The translations under genes were made by a program, and so were the position numbers. DNA of 64,000 bases, taken from NCBI GenBank assembly GCA_009993605.1, contig JAACTB010000013.1, positions 147,783-211,782 on the forward strand, in the 5' to 3' direction. The first letter of the stretch is position 1. The number at the start of each line of letters is the position of its first letter. The stretch comes from Erythrobacter sp. Lineage in GTDB: Bacteria > Pseudomonadota > Alphaproteobacteria > Sphingomonadales > Sphingomonadaceae. The notes below the pieces were generated by a model, which was not told the DNA's origin, made no database searches, and saw only the letters and a program-made list of their open reading frames with translations. This document shows, one piece after another, positions 53,954 to 63,250 of this stretch.

Positions 53954-55822
53954 ATGCGTATTTTCTGGCGCATGTCCCGAGCGACCGGAAATAGATTTGC
54001 TTCGAACTGGCTTGGCCCGGTTCTGTTTGCCGGCCTTTATGGCGGCATGGCCGCTCTGTCGCTGGCGACGACGCAGACGGAGATGGGGATCGCGATCATC
54101 TGGCCGTCGAGCGGGGTTCTCGTAGCCGGGCTTCTACTTTTGGGAGCGCCGTCGCGCGCGATATTGCTGGGGCTCATCCTTCCGACGAGCGTGCTCGTCA
54201 ATCTGGCCTTCGGTGCGTCGCCGGGCCTCGCCACCGGATTGACGGTCGCCAATGTCCTCGAAGGGTTTCTCGCGGCCAGGATTGCCTGTGGGCGGCAAGG
54301 CAAATGTGGCCAATTCGATAACCCCCAGTGGGTAGTACGATTTGCTTTCGCCGCAATCTGCGCATCGGCCGCGAGCGCGGTGACGGCGTCGATCGCGGCA
54401 GGCTCGCTTGGCGATCCGTCCTTCCTCTATTCCTGGTTCGCGACCGTCCTGCTCGGAATGCTCATCGTCGCGCCGATCATCGTGAACGGGGTGCGATCCT
54501 TCGCGCGCAAAGGCCGTGCGCAGGTGGACGTCCCCAAGGCGTGCGCTGCGGGCGCTTTCGCCCTCTTCTCGATCGTCGCGACCTTCGCGCAGACCGAGTA
54601 CCCGCTCCTGTTCCTGCCCGTCGTCGCGACCGTCCTGCTGACCTTCGTTCTCGGCGTGACTGGCGCCCTGATCATGACCTGCGCGATCACCGTCGCGGCG
54701 ACCGCGTCGGTCATCTACGGGTCGAGCCCGATCGCCTTCGTATCGGGACGGCTCGCGCAGATCTATTTCACGCAATTCTATCTCGCGATGATCTTCGTCT
54801 CGGCTCTCCCCCTTGCGGCGCTGTTGGCCCGATCCCGCGCCCAGATGGCGGAAATCGCCCGGCGCAGGGCGCAGCACGAGGCCGCGCAGGCCTTCGCCCA
54901 TGTGGGCCATTGGCGGTATTGCCTGGAAACTAACACCAGCGAATGGTCCGACGGGATGTTCGCGATCTACGGCCTAGATCCCAAGATCGATCCGGCGCGC
55001 AATCTCGAACATGGCTCGATCATCGAGGAAGATTCAGAAGCGGTGCGCAAGGTCCTGGAAAAGGCCGTGCTCGGTCGGCAGCCCTTCACTCTCAAAGCCA
55101 GGATCAGGACGAAAGCGGGCGAAATCCGGCACATCGAATCGCTTGGCGACGTGGAGATCGAGGACGATGCCGTCATCGCGATCTTCGGCGTCCTGAAGGA
55201 TGTCACTGCGCACGTCGCGGGGATGCAACAGATCGAAGCCGAGAAAGAGCGCGCGGAGGCGATGGCGGAGAAATCGCTGCGCCTGTCGGAAACCGATCAG
55301 CTCACCGGCATCGCCAATCGGCGCAAGCTCCTCGAAACGCTCGACCGGGAGATCGCCCGGGCCCAGCGCGAGGGGACGGAATTGTCGATCGTCATGATCG
55401 ATGTCGATCACTTCAAGTCGATCAATGACCGCTATGGTCACGGAGTCGGTGACGAGGTGCTCAAACACATCGCGCGTCTTGGATCGACGACGCTGAGGAA
55501 AGGCGATGTATTCGGTCGGCTCGGCGGCGAGGAGTTTCTGGCCATCCTCCCCTCCGCATCGCCCCGGGCCGCGGCGCGGATCGGCGAGCGCCTGCGCCGC
55601 AAGTGCGAGGATCTCGACTGGGGAAAAATCGCGAATGTCGATGGAGTCTCGATAAGTCTGGGCGTTGCAAGATATGAGTTCGGCTATGACGAGACGAGCC
55701 TCCTCCATGCGGCCGATACGGCGCTCTATTTCTCCAAAGGCGCGGGGCGTAACCGCCTGACGGTCGCGGATCAGACATCGCCCCTGTCGCAGGATACGCC
55801 CGTTGAGGTTGCTTCCCGGTGA
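53954..55822 (+). CDS. Membrane diguanylate cyclase (MASE1-PAS-GGDEF)
   Basis: This 622-residue protein has an N-terminal MASE1-type sensor (about 1-300, eight or so helices; PSSGVLVAGLLLLG and LANGL-like segments). A PAS domain follows (about 325-420, AHVGHWRYCLETNTSEWSDG) and then a GGDEF domain. The active site GGEEF is at 524-528, and the RKGD inhibitory I-site lies at 515-518. TDQLTGIANRR is the usual start of the domain. It should make cyclic di-GMP with product feedback. The start at 53954 is preferred; upstream GTG at 53861 would add 31 residues and ATG at 53972 would remove six. Confidence 0.92.
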   Translation: MRIFWRMSRATGNRFASNWLGPVLFAGLYGGMAALSLATTQTEMGIAIIWPSSGVLVAGLLLLGAPSRAILLGLILPTSVLVNLAFGASPGLATGLTVANVLEGFLAARIACGRQGKCGQFDNPQWVVRFAFAAICASAASAVTASIAAGSLGDPSFLYSWFATVLLGMLIVAPIIVNGVRSFARKGRAQVDVPKACAAGAFALFSIVATFAQTEYPLLFLPVVATVLLTFVLGVTGALIMTCAITVAATASVIYGSSPIAFVSGRLAQIYFTQFYLAMIFVSALPLAALLARSRAQMAEIARRRAQHEAAQAFAHVGHWRYCLETNTSEWSDGMFAIYGLDPKIDPARNLEHGSIIEEDSEAVRKVLEKAVLGRQPFTLKARIRTKAGEIRHIESLGDVEIEDDAVIAIFGVLKDVTAHVAGMQQIEAEKERAEAMAEKSLRLSETDQLTGIANRRKLLETLDREIARAQREGTELSIVMIDVDHFKSINDRYGHGVGDEVLKHIARLGSTTLRKGDVFGRLGGEEFLAILPSASPRAAARIGERLRRKCEDLDWGKIANVDGVSISLGVARYEFGYDETSLLHAADTALYFSKGAGRNRLTVADQTSPLSQDTPVEVASR

Positions 55823-55946
55823 TCGGCAGGGCGAGGCAGCTCCTGCGATCCCGGCCACCATATGTTTTTATACGCCCCTAGAATTCTCCTGTCCTACACG
55901 AACCGATGTGGTTATCTGAATCGCTTTTCCGAACCGGAGTAAGCGT

Positions 55947-56360
55947 ATGCCTCTCATCGAATCGCTCGTCGGCCCCCTCGCCTCGCTGCTGGACAAGCTT
56001 ATTCCCGACAAGGAGGCCCGCGCGAAGGCGAAGCTGGAACTGCTCGCGCTGGAAGGGACGCAGGAGCTGCGCGTGATCGAGACGCGCCTTTCCGCGTTCC
56101 TCGCCGAAGCGCAATCCGGCGATCCGTGGACCAGCCGCGCGCGTCCCGCCTTTCTCTACGTGATCTATATCCTGATCCTGTGGGCGCTGCCGATGGGGCT
56201 GATCGCCGCGATTTCGCCCGGCGCGGCGCAGAATATCGCATCCGGTATGAACGCCTATCTCGGCGGCCTGCCCGAGCCGCTCTACGCGCTCTTCGGCACC
56301 GGCTATCTCGGGTACACGGCAGCGCGCCAGTGGGGCAAGGTCAAGGGTGTCGATCGGTGA
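55947..56360 (+). CDS. Holin, GTA type (3TM family)
   Basis: This 137-residue protein has a charged N-terminal half (about 1-58, SLLDKLIPDKEARAKAKLEL) and two or three C-terminal hydrophobic segments (AFLYVIYILILWALPMGLIA and LYALFGTGYLGYTAARQWG). The layout and the WTSRARP/TGYLGYTAARQWGK stretches match the holin family associated with gene transfer agents (GTA holin 3TM). Holins form membrane lesions that let an endolysin reach the cell wall. No endolysin or GTA structural genes are nearby. Activity in this locus is not shown. Confidence 0.8.
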   Translation: MPLIESLVGPLASLLDKLIPDKEARAKAKLELLALEGTQELRVIETRLSAFLAEAQSGDPWTSRARPAFLYVIYILILWALPMGLIAAISPGAAQNIASGMNAYLGGLPEPLYALFGTGYLGYTAARQWGKVKGVDR

Positions 56361-56403
56361 GACCACGCTTCCCCAAACGACCGACGGGCGGTAGCTTCAC
56401 CCG

Positions 56404-56838
56404 ATGACCTCCACCATCTTCGTCCTCAACGGCCCGAACCTCAACCTTCTCGGAACGCGCGAGCCGGAAATCTACGGATCGGATACCCTCGACGATATCC
56501 AAGCGATGGTTGCGGCGCGGGCGAGCGAGCTGGGTCTGACGATCGATTTCCGTCAGACAAACCATGAAGGCACGCTCGTCGACTGGTTGCACGAGGCCCA
56601 CGCGACCGGCGCGAAGGCTATCCTGCTGAACGCGGCGGCCTATACCCACACTTCCATCGCCCTGTTCGACGCGATCAAGGCGATCCGCGTGCCGGTGATC
56701 GAAGTCCATCTCTCTGACCCATCGACCCGCGAGGCGTTTCGCCATCATTCCTTCGTCGAACCGGGTGCGGTTGCCGTGGTGAAGGGCTTGGGCGCGAATG
56801 GTTATCTGGTCGCGCTCGACAAGGCCGCCGCTCTCTAG
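56404..56838 (+). CDS. aroQ: 3-dehydroquinate dehydratase, type II
   Basis: This 144-residue type II dehydroquinase acts in the shikimate pathway. The motif NGPNLNLLGTREPEIYG near the start carries the catalytic Tyr/Arg region. NAAAYTHTSIAL supplies the active-site Asn and His, and VHLSDPSTREAFRHHSFV closes the site. The gene order aroQ-accB-accC is common in alphaproteobacteria. An 83-base gap separates it from accB. Confidence 0.96.
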   Translation: MTSTIFVLNGPNLNLLGTREPEIYGSDTLDDIQAMVAARASELGLTIDFRQTNHEGTLVDWLHEAHATGAKAILLNAAAYTHTSIALFDAIKAIRVPVIEVHLSDPSTREAFRHHSFVEPGAVAVVKGLGANGYLVALDKAAAL

Positions 56839-56921
56839 CGTCCGAAGCGTTCCGCCCCCTCCCCCTTGCCTTGCGGCGATCCGGGTAGCATAGGCGCCCG
56901 ATCCACAGATTAAGGGTTCCC

Positions 56922-57422
56922 ATGGCCGAACGCAAAGGCACCGCCGGTTCCACATCCGGCATGAACGTCGATATCGACATCGTCCGCGAGCTGGCGGAAT
57001 TGCTCGCCGATACCGGGCTTACCGAAATCGAGGTCGAGGATGGCAACCGCAAAGTGCGCGTCGCGCGCGGCGGTTTCGCGCCCGCCCCCGCCGCGATGGC
57101 AGCCCCGGTTGCCGCTCCCGCTGCGCCCGCCGCGCCGTCCGCCGCCCCCGCTGCTCCTCAGGCGAGCGAACCAGCCGCACCCGATATAGCGGGCGCGCTC
57201 AAATCGCCGATGGTGGGCACCGCCTATCTCGCTCCCGAGCCCGGCGCGCCCGACTTCGTAAAGGTCGGCGACAGCGTTAAGGAAGGCGACACGCTGGTGA
57301 TCGTCGAGGCGATGAAGGTCATGAACCCGATCGCCGCCGACAAGTCGGGAACGGTCAAAGCGATCCTGATCGAGAACGCCCAGCCGGTCGAATTCGACCA
57401 GCCGCTCGTCATCATCGGGTAA
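56922..57422 (+). CDS. accB: Biotin carboxyl carrier protein of acetyl-CoA carboxylase
   Basis: BCCP carries the biotin that shuttles CO2 between AccC and the carboxyltransferase. The 166-residue protein has an N-terminal domain (about 15-50), a long Ala- and Pro-rich linker (about 53-88) and the C-terminal biotinyl domain with EAMKVMN, Lys132 being the biotinylated residue. It is cotranscribed with accC, 9 bases downstream. Confidence 0.97.
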   Translation: MAERKGTAGSTSGMNVDIDIVRELAELLADTGLTEIEVEDGNRKVRVARGGFAPAPAAMAAPVAAPAAPAAPSAAPAAPQASEPAAPDIAGALKSPMVGTAYLAPEPGAPDFVKVGDSVKEGDTLVIVEAMKVMNPIAADKSGTVKAILIENAQPVEFDQPLVIIG

Positions 57423-57431
57423 GGCGCGGGC

Positions 57432-58781
57432 GTGACTATCAATCGCATCCTGATCGCCAATCGCGGCGAAATCGCGCTGCGCATCCATCGCGCGGCGCAT
57501 GAAATGGGCATCGAGACGGTGGCGGTCCATTCCACCGCCGATGCCGACGCCATGCATGTGCGGCTGGCCGATCACGCGGTCTGCATCGGCCCGCCAAGCG
57601 CTACCGACAGCTATCTCAATATCGCGAACATCATCTCGGCGGCAGAAATCAGCCAGGCGGACGCGATCCATCCCGGCTACGGATTCCTATCCGAAAACGC
57701 CAAATTCGCCGAGATCGTCGAAGCGCACGAGATCAAGTGGATCGGCCCCAAGCCCGAACATATCCGCACCATGGGCGACAAGGTCGAGGCGAAGCGCACC
57801 GCAGGCGCGCTCGGCCTGCCGCTGGTTCCGGGATCGGACGGCGCGGTATCCGATTATGACGAGGCGAAAAAGATCGCCGCCGAAATCGGCTACCCCGTCA
57901 TCATCAAGGCGGCGAGCGGCGGCGGCGGGCGCGGAATGAAGGTCTGCGCCGAAGAAGACCAGCTCGAAACCCTGATGAAACAGGCGGGCAGCGAGGCGAA
58001 GGCCGCGTTTGGCGACGCGACGGTCTATATCGAGAAATATCTCGGCAATCCGCGCCACATCGAATTCCAGGTCTTCGGCGACGGCAATGGCGCGGCGATC
58101 CATCTGGGCGAGCGCGACTGTTCCTTGCAGCGCCGCCACCAGAAAGTCCTCGAAGAAGCCCCCTCCCCCGTCCTCTCGACCGAAGAGCGTGACCGGATGG
58201 GTGAAATCTGCGCCAAGGCCATGCGCGACATGGCCTATCGCGGCGCGGGCACGATCGAGTTCCTGTGGGAAAACGGCGAATTCTATTTCATCGAAATGAA
58301 CACCCGGCTTCAGGTCGAACATCCGGTCACCGAAATGATCACCGGCATCGATCTGGTGCGCGAACAGATCCGCATCGCGGACGGCAAGGCGCTCTCCTGC
58401 ACGCAGGACGAGATCCGCTTTACCGGCCATGCCATCGAATGCCGCATCAACGCCGAAGACCCGTTCACCTTCGCGCCGAGCCCCGGCAAGATCGACTATT
58501 ATCACGCCGCCGGTGGGATGCATGTGCGCGTCGATAGCGGGCTCTATGCGGGCTATCGCGTGCCGCCCTATTACGACAGCATGATCGCCAAGCTGATCGT
58601 CTATGGCCGCAGCCGCGAAAAGTGCATGATGCGCCTGCGCCGCGCGCTGGAGGAAATGGTGATCGAAGGGGTCAAGACCTCGATCCCGCTGCATCAGGAA
58701 CTGATCCAGCAGCCCGACGTGCAGAGCGGCGACTATTCGATCAAATGGCTGGAGGAATGGCTGCAAGAGCGGGAAGGCTGA
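57432..58781 (+). CDS. accC: Biotin carboxylase of acetyl-CoA carboxylase
   Basis: This 449-residue ATP-grasp enzyme carboxylates biotin on AccB using bicarbonate and ATP. It starts (GTG) with [20 protein letters not shown]. The glycine-rich loop reads [13 protein letters not shown], and the domain contains [18 protein letters not shown] and [18 protein letters not shown], with the conserved catalytic Glu and Arg residues. It follows accB closely. A long open frame antisense to this gene was rejected. Confidence 0.97.
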   Translation: MTINRILIANRGEIALRIHRAAHEMGIETVAVHSTADADAMHVRLADHAVCIGPPSATDSYLNIANIISAAEISQADAIHPGYGFLSENAKFAEIVEAHEIKWIGPKPEHIRTMGDKVEAKRTAGALGLPLVPGSDGAVSDYDEAKKIAAEIGYPVIIKAASGGGGRGMKVCAEEDQLETLMKQAGSEAKAAFGDATVYIEKYLGNPRHIEFQVFGDGNGAAIHLGERDCSLQRRHQKVLEEAPSPVLSTEERDRMGEICAKAMRDMAYRGAGTIEFLWENGEFYFIEMNTRLQVEHPVTEMITGIDLVREQIRIADGKALSCTQDEIRFTGHAIECRINAEDPFTFAPSPGKIDYYHAAGGMHVRVDSGLYAGYRVPPYYDSMIAKLIVYGRSREKCMMRLRRALEEMVIEGVKTSIPLHQELIQQPDVQSGDYSIKWLEEWLQEREG

Positions 58782-59048
58782 GAACCTAGGCGATAGACTG
58801 ATACTGTTTCGCCATCGAAGGACTCTGGCCCATCCTCGCGAAAGCTTGCTTTCTTCGCCGTTTTCGCTTAGGCGCGCGCCCGTTCTCGTACTCCTTTCGG
58901 ATTCTCGCAGGACCTTCGCTCGGCATTCGGCCTCGCGGAGAACACGGCCCTCTTGCCCCGTTCGCCCCGCAATGGTGCGGGAGACGGGTAAAGACCCCGG
59001 ATAAACCGGTGGCCGGTAGCAAAACGAACGACAGGAATATCCTACCTT
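58782..59048 (+). promoter_or_regulatory. rpsA leader region with a two-tier hairpin
   Basis: This 267-base gap separates accC and rpsA. At 58957-58988 an outer stem CCCGT/ACGGG encloses an inner stem CCCGCA/TGCGGG, with a small internal loop and a four-base loop. It lies about 60 bases before the rpsA ATG and would be transcribed in the leader. Autogenous control of S1 through its leader is known in other bacteria. The rest of the gap shows no gene. Confidence 0.5.
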
Positions 59049-60755
59049 ATGGCAACTGCAGCCAACCCCACCCGTGACGATTTCGCCGCCATGCTCGACG
59101 AGCAGCTCGGCGCCGCCGATGAAGGCGGCTTCGAAGGCCGCGTCGTCAAGGGCACCGTCACTGCCATCGAAAATGGCATGGCGCTCATCGATGTCGGCCT
59201 CAAGAGCGAAGGCCGCGTCGATCTCAAGGAATTCATGCGCGGTGAAGACGCACACGGCCTGACCGTCGGCAGCGAAGTCGAAGTCTTCGTCGACCGGGTC
59301 GAAAACGCCGACGGCGAAGCCATGCTGTCGCGCGACCGCGCCCGCCGCGAAGCCGCGTGGGACAAGCTGGAAAGCGAGTTCGGCGAAGGCAAGCGCGTCG
59401 AAGGCCGGATCTTCGGCCGCGTCAAGGGCGGCTTCACCGTCGATCTCGACGGCGCCGTGGCCTTCCTGCCCGGTTCGCAGGTCGACATCCGCCCGGTGCG
59501 CGACGTCACTCCGCTGATGGACATGGCCCAGCCCTTCCAGATCCTCAAGATGGACCGCCGCCGCGGCAATATCGTGGTCTCGCGCCGCGCCGTGCTGGAA
59601 GAAACCCGCGCCGAACAGCGCAGCGAGCTGATCAACGACCTGACCGAAGGCCAGGTGATCGACGGCGTCGTCAAGAACATCACCGATTACGGCGCCTTCG
59701 TCGACCTCGGCGGGATCGACGGCCTGCTGCATGTCACCGACATGAGCTACAAGCGGGTCAACCACCCCAGCGAAATGATCGAGATCGGCCAGACCGTGAC
59801 CGTCCAGATCATCCGCATCAACGAAGATACGCAGCGCATCAGCCTCGGCATGAAGCAGCTGGAATCGGATCCGTGGGATGGTGTCTCGGCCAAGTATCCG
59901 GTCGGCATGAAGCTGACGGGCACCGTAACCAACATCACCGAATACGGTGCGTTCGTGGAAATCGAGCCGGGCATCGAAGGCCTCGTGCACGTGTCCGAAA
60001 TGAGCTGGACCAAGAAGAACGTCCATCCGGGCAAGATCGTCTCGACCTCGCAGGAAGTCGAAGTGATGGTGCTGGAAGTCGACAGCGAGAAGCGCCGCAT
60101 CTCGCTCGGCCTCAAGCAGGCTCAGCGCAATCCGTGGGAAGAATTCGCCGAAGCGCATCCCGTGGGCTCGAAGGTCGAAGGCGAAGTCAAGAACGCCACC
60201 GAATTCGGCCTCTTCGTCGGCCTTCCGGGCGACGTCGACGGCATGGTCCACATGTCCGACATCGCCTGGGGCATTTCGGGCGAAGACGCGCTGGCGCTGC
60301 ACCGCAAGGGTGAGCAGGTCGAAGCGGTCGTGCTCGATGTCGATATCGACAAGGAGCGCATCAGCCTCGGCATGAAGCAGCTCGAAAAGGGTGCTCCGTC
60401 GGCAGACGGCACCGATTCGGGTGCGCTGCGCAAGGGCCAGGTGGTCACCGTGACCGTGCTCGAAGTCCGCGATGGCGGCCTCGAAGTGCAGGTCGGCGAC
60501 GATGGCGCGACCGGCTTCATCAAGCGTTCGGACCTCGGTCGCGACCGTGACGAGCAGCGCTCGGACCGCTTCCAGGCGGGTGCCAAGGTCGATGCGATGG
60601 TCACCGGCTTCGATCGTTCGAAGAAGCCGACCTTCTCGATCAAGGCGCACCAGATCGCCGAAGAGAAGGAAGCCGTGGCGCAGTTCGGCTCGGCCGACAG
60701 CGGTGCGTCGCTGGGCGACATCCTCGGCGAAGCGCTGAAGAAGAAGGAAGACTAA
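59049..60755 (+). CDS. rpsA: 30S ribosomal protein S1
   Basis: This 568-residue S1 protein has about six S1 RNA-binding repeats, each with patterns such as VIDGVVKNITDYGAFVDLGG and LTGTVTNITEYGAFVEIEPG followed by GLVHVSEMSW. S1 binds mRNA leaders and helps initiation. In many proteobacteria rpsA follows cmk, but no cmk is present here. The spacer to gloB holds a strong terminator. Confidence 0.98.
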   Translation: MATAANPTRDDFAAMLDEQLGAADEGGFEGRVVKGTVTAIENGMALIDVGLKSEGRVDLKEFMRGEDAHGLTVGSEVEVFVDRVENADGEAMLSRDRARREAAWDKLESEFGEGKRVEGRIFGRVKGGFTVDLDGAVAFLPGSQVDIRPVRDVTPLMDMAQPFQILKMDRRRGNIVVSRRAVLEETRAEQRSELINDLTEGQVIDGVVKNITDYGAFVDLGGIDGLLHVTDMSYKRVNHPSEMIEIGQTVTVQIIRINEDTQRISLGMKQLESDPWDGVSAKYPVGMKLTGTVTNITEYGAFVEIEPGIEGLVHVSEMSWTKKNVHPGKIVSTSQEVEVMVLEVDSEKRRISLGLKQAQRNPWEEFAEAHPVGSKVEGEVKNATEFGLFVGLPGDVDGMVHMSDIAWGISGEDALALHRKGEQVEAVVLDVDIDKERISLGMKQLEKGAPSADGTDSGALRKGQVVTVTVLEVRDGGLEVQVGDDGATGFIKRSDLGRDRDEQRSDRFQAGAKVDAMVTGFDRSKKPTFSIKAHQIAEEKEAVAQFGSADSGASLGDILGEALKKKED

Positions 60756-60781
60756 GCGCTTCCATCTTCGGATGAGCTAAG

Positions 60782-60816
60782 AAAGGCCCGCCCGCGGATT
60801 GCGCAGGCGGGCCTTT
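60782..60816 (+). terminator. rpsA terminator
   Basis: AAAGGCCCGCC (60782-60792) pairs perfectly with GGCGGGCCTTT (60806-60816), and a T run follows (TTTTCC). This is a strong intrinsic terminator after rpsA. Confidence 0.9.
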
Positions 60817-60971
60817 TCCTATGGGGTTGTGTCGATTCGACGCCATCAGCGTCGCGAGCGCGCCCGAGCTCTTGCGAGGAAGCCAAGGGGCGCGGACACG
60901 CCCCGCCCGGCGTCCGAGGGCGCAAAATAACACGCCTTTTCTTGTCCGGCGTGGCTCCCTAGGTTGGCGCC

Positions 60972-61727
60972 ATGCTCCAGATCCACCAATTCCTCTGCCT
61001 GTCCGACAATTACGGATTTCTCCTCCACGATCCCGACAGCGGCGAGACGGTCGCGATCGACACGCCCGATGGCGACAGGTATCTCGAAGAGGCCGAGGCA
61101 AAGGGCTGGACGATCACCCAGATCTGGAACACCCACTGGCACCCCGACCATGCCGGCGGAAACGAAGCTGTGGCAAAGGCGACCGGCGCGAAGATCGTCG
61201 CGCCCGAGGAGGTCGCGAAGCTGAGCGCGATCGACACGCAGGTGAAGCACGGCGACACCGTCTCGATCGGATCGCACGAAGCGCGCGTAATCGACGTGTC
61301 CGGCCACACCAACGGCCACATCGCCTATCACCTGCCGCAGGACGATATCGCTTTCGTCGGCGACAGCGTGTTCGCGCTCGGATGCGGGCGAATGTTCGAA
61401 GGCGAGGCCGAGCAATTCTGGCAGAGCCTCCAGCGGATCAAGGCCCTACCGCCCGAAACGACTCTCTACTGCGCACACGAATACACCGCGTCGAACGCCA
61501 AATTCGCCCTCCACGCCGATCCCGACAACGAAGCCTTGCAAGCCTATTCGGCGGAGATCGCCGAGAAGCGCGACCGGGGCGAGCCGACCGTTCCGATGGG
61601 CCTGGCGCGCGAATTGGCGACCAATCCCTTCCTGCGCGCCGATGAGCCCGATTTGCAGGCGCGCTGGGGCGGTGACAGTGCCGCCGAGACCTTCGCGGCA
61701 TTACGCAAGGCGAAGGACGACTTCTAA
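60972..61727 (+). CDS. gloB: Hydroxyacylglutathione hydrolase (glyoxalase II)
   Basis: This 251-residue metallo-beta-lactamase-fold thiolester hydrolase releases D-lactate and glutathione from S-lactoylglutathione. The metal motif is NTHWHPDHAGGN (THxHxDH). Further ligands are His in DVSGHTNGHIAYH and in CAHEYTASNAKFA. It completes the glyoxalase route with GloA, which is not in the window. A terminator follows. Confidence 0.95.
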   Translation: MLQIHQFLCLSDNYGFLLHDPDSGETVAIDTPDGDRYLEEAEAKGWTITQIWNTHWHPDHAGGNEAVAKATGAKIVAPEEVAKLSAIDTQVKHGDTVSIGSHEARVIDVSGHTNGHIAYHLPQDDIAFVGDSVFALGCGRMFEGEAEQFWQSLQRIKALPPETTLYCAHEYTASNAKFALHADPDNEALQAYSAEIAEKRDRGEPTVPMGLARELATNPFLRADEPDLQARWGGDSAAETFAALRKAKDDF

Positions 61728-61766
61728 CGCCGGGACGGGCGACTTCGGCCACTATTCCCAAACGAA

Positions 61767-61795
61767 AAAGGGCGACCCGTGGGCCGCCCTTTTCC
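61767..61795. terminator. Terminator between gloB and the ATP synthase genes
   Basis: AAAGGGCG (61767-61774) pairs with CGCCCTTT (61785-61792), with A and T tracts on both sides. It can serve gloB (plus) and the last F0 gene (minus), which converge here. Confidence 0.75.
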
Positions 61796-61823
61796 TTAAA
61801 TTTCGAAGCTTTTTCGTCTCGGA

Positions 61824-62393
61824 TCAGATCCCGGCGATCAGCTGGTCCGCCAGCGCCTTGTCGGCTTCCGCATCGTGCTTTTCCGCGATCAGCTTCCGGC
61901 TGGCTGCCGTCGCCGCGATGGCGGCGCGGTTGCGCACGTCGGCGATCGCCTCGCGCTCGGCAGCGGCGATCTTGTCCTCGGCCATGCGCTGGCGGCGTTC
62001 CACCATCGCCTGTCCGTCGGCTTCGGCCTTGGCGACGATCGTGTCCGCCTCGTGCCGGGCCGTTTCCAGCATGGTTTCGGCGTCCTTTTCCGCCGAAGCG
62101 ATCCGCTTGGCGTATTCGTCGCGCAGCGTCTCGGCCTCGTGACGCAGGGCCTTGGCTTCGTCGAGCTGTTCCTTGATGGCGGCGATCCGCCCGTCGAGCC
62201 CGCCCGCGATGGTTTTGTGCACCTTGGCGCCGAAGAAGGCGATCAGGAACAGGATCAGCATCGCGATCGAAACCCACTGGAAGGGCGCGAGGCCAAGCAG
62301 TTCGGGTTCGACATGCGTCGGGGCGCCGCCATGGCCTTCCTCGACGAAAGCTTCGGCGGCTTCGGTGGCGAAGACTTGCGGGGGATTAGCCAT
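61824..62393 (-). CDS. atpF: F0F1 ATP synthase subunit b
   Basis: This 189-residue stator subunit has one N-terminal membrane helix (about 33-55, QWVSIAMLILFLIAFFGAK) after a short tail, followed by a long charged coiled coil. It forms the peripheral stalk with b' and delta. It overlaps the b' gene by eight bases. Alphaproteobacteria have two b-type genes, and the order atpB-atpE-b'-b here matches. Confidence 0.92.
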   Translation of the reverse strand: MANPPQVFATEAAEAFVEEGHGGAPTHVEPELLGLAPFQWVSIAMLILFLIAFFGAKVHKTIAGGLDGRIAAIKEQLDEAKALRHEAETLRDEYAKRIASAEKDAETMLETARHEADTIVAKAEADGQAMVERRQRMAEDKIAAAEREAIADVRNRAAIAATAASRKLIAEKHDAEADKALADQLIAGI

Positions 62394-62880
62394 GGGTCAT
62401 GGCCTCCTTGACCGCCTTGTTCGCGGCGGGCTTGGTCACCTTGATCCCGGCGAGGCGCTGGACGATGTCCTGCGCCGCTTCGGCGGCGACGGTTTCGATC
62501 TCGCCCATCGCTTCTTCGCGCGATGCGGCAATGCGCTGCTCGGCTTCGGCAAGGCGGGTGTCGAGGCGGCCCTGCGCCTCGGCGAGCTTTCTCTCGTTCG
62601 AAAGAGCCGCGTCGCTCTTGGCCTTGGCGATCAGAGCCTGGGCCGCGGCGCGATTCTCGTTTTCGCGGGCACGCCAGGCCTCTTCCCGCTCGTCGGCAGC
62701 GTCGCGCGCGGACTGGGCCGCGGCGAGATCGTCACCGATCTGCTTGTCGCGCAGGGCGACGGTTTCCATCACGCGCGGCACCATCAGCCGCCCGATGAAG
62801 AAGAAGGTGATGCCGAAGAACACCAGCAGCCAGAAGATCTGGCTCGACCAGGTTTCGGCAAGTTGGGCTATCTGAGGCAT
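62386..62880 (-). CDS. F0F1 ATP synthase subunit b'
   Basis: This 164-residue second b-type stator protein has the N-terminal membrane helix ETWSSQIFWLLVFFGITFFF and a coiled-coil stalk rich in Ala, Glu and Arg. It differs in sequence from the b subunit encoded downstream, so the stalk is a b/b' heterodimer as in other alphaproteobacteria. It begins MPQIAQLAETWS, typical of this subunit. Confidence 0.92.
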   Translation of the reverse strand: MPQIAQLAETWSSQIFWLLVFFGITFFFIGRLMVPRVMETVALRDKQIGDDLAAAQSARDAADEREEAWRARENENRAAAQALIAKAKSDAALSNERKLAEAQGRLDTRLAEAEQRIAASREEAMGEIETVAAEAAQDIVQRLAGIKVTKPAANKAVKEAMTHG

Positions 62881-62992
62881 TCACGCAACTCGCTGATAGA
62901 AGGCCGTTGGGGCAACTGCGAAAAATTCGGGCGGCGGGCCCTGAGGGGAGCGGGACGACACCCGCCCTCCTCGAGAGCTCGCAGCGTCCGCC

Positions 62993-63217
62993 TTACTGGA
63001 AGATCAGCAGGGCGGCGATGACGAAGGACAAAAGGCCCAGAAGCTCGGCACCGGCGAAGCCGATGAAGAGACGGCCCTGCTGGCTGTCGGCGGCGCCGGG
63101 ATTGCGCAGCGCGCCTTCGAGGAACTTGGCGAACACGTTACCCACGCCGATAGCGGCGAGGCCACAACCGATCGCGGCAAGACCCGCACCCATGAGCTTG
63201 GCGGCTTCAGCTTCCAT
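62993..63217 (-). CDS. atpE: F0F1 ATP synthase subunit c
   Basis: This 74-residue hairpin of two helices forms the rotating c-ring. It carries [18 protein letters not shown] in helix 1 and the proton-binding Glu58 in [12 protein letters not shown] of helix 2. A polar loop with RNPGAAD joins them. It lies between atpB and the b' gene. Confidence 0.97.
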   Translation of the reverse strand: MEAEAAKLMGAGLAAIGCGLAAIGVGNVFAKFLEGALRNPGAADSQQGRLFIGFAGAELLGLLSFVIAALLIFQ

Positions 63218-63250
63218 GATATGAACTCCTTAAGGTATTGAAACAGGTGG

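Noticed and set aside
57687..60650. A 987-residue open frame on the minus strand
   Set aside because: It is antisense to accC and rpsA, both of which have unmistakable family motifs. Its translation is Arg-, His-, Ala- and Asp-rich without domain character, as expected for antisense of high-GC coding DNA.
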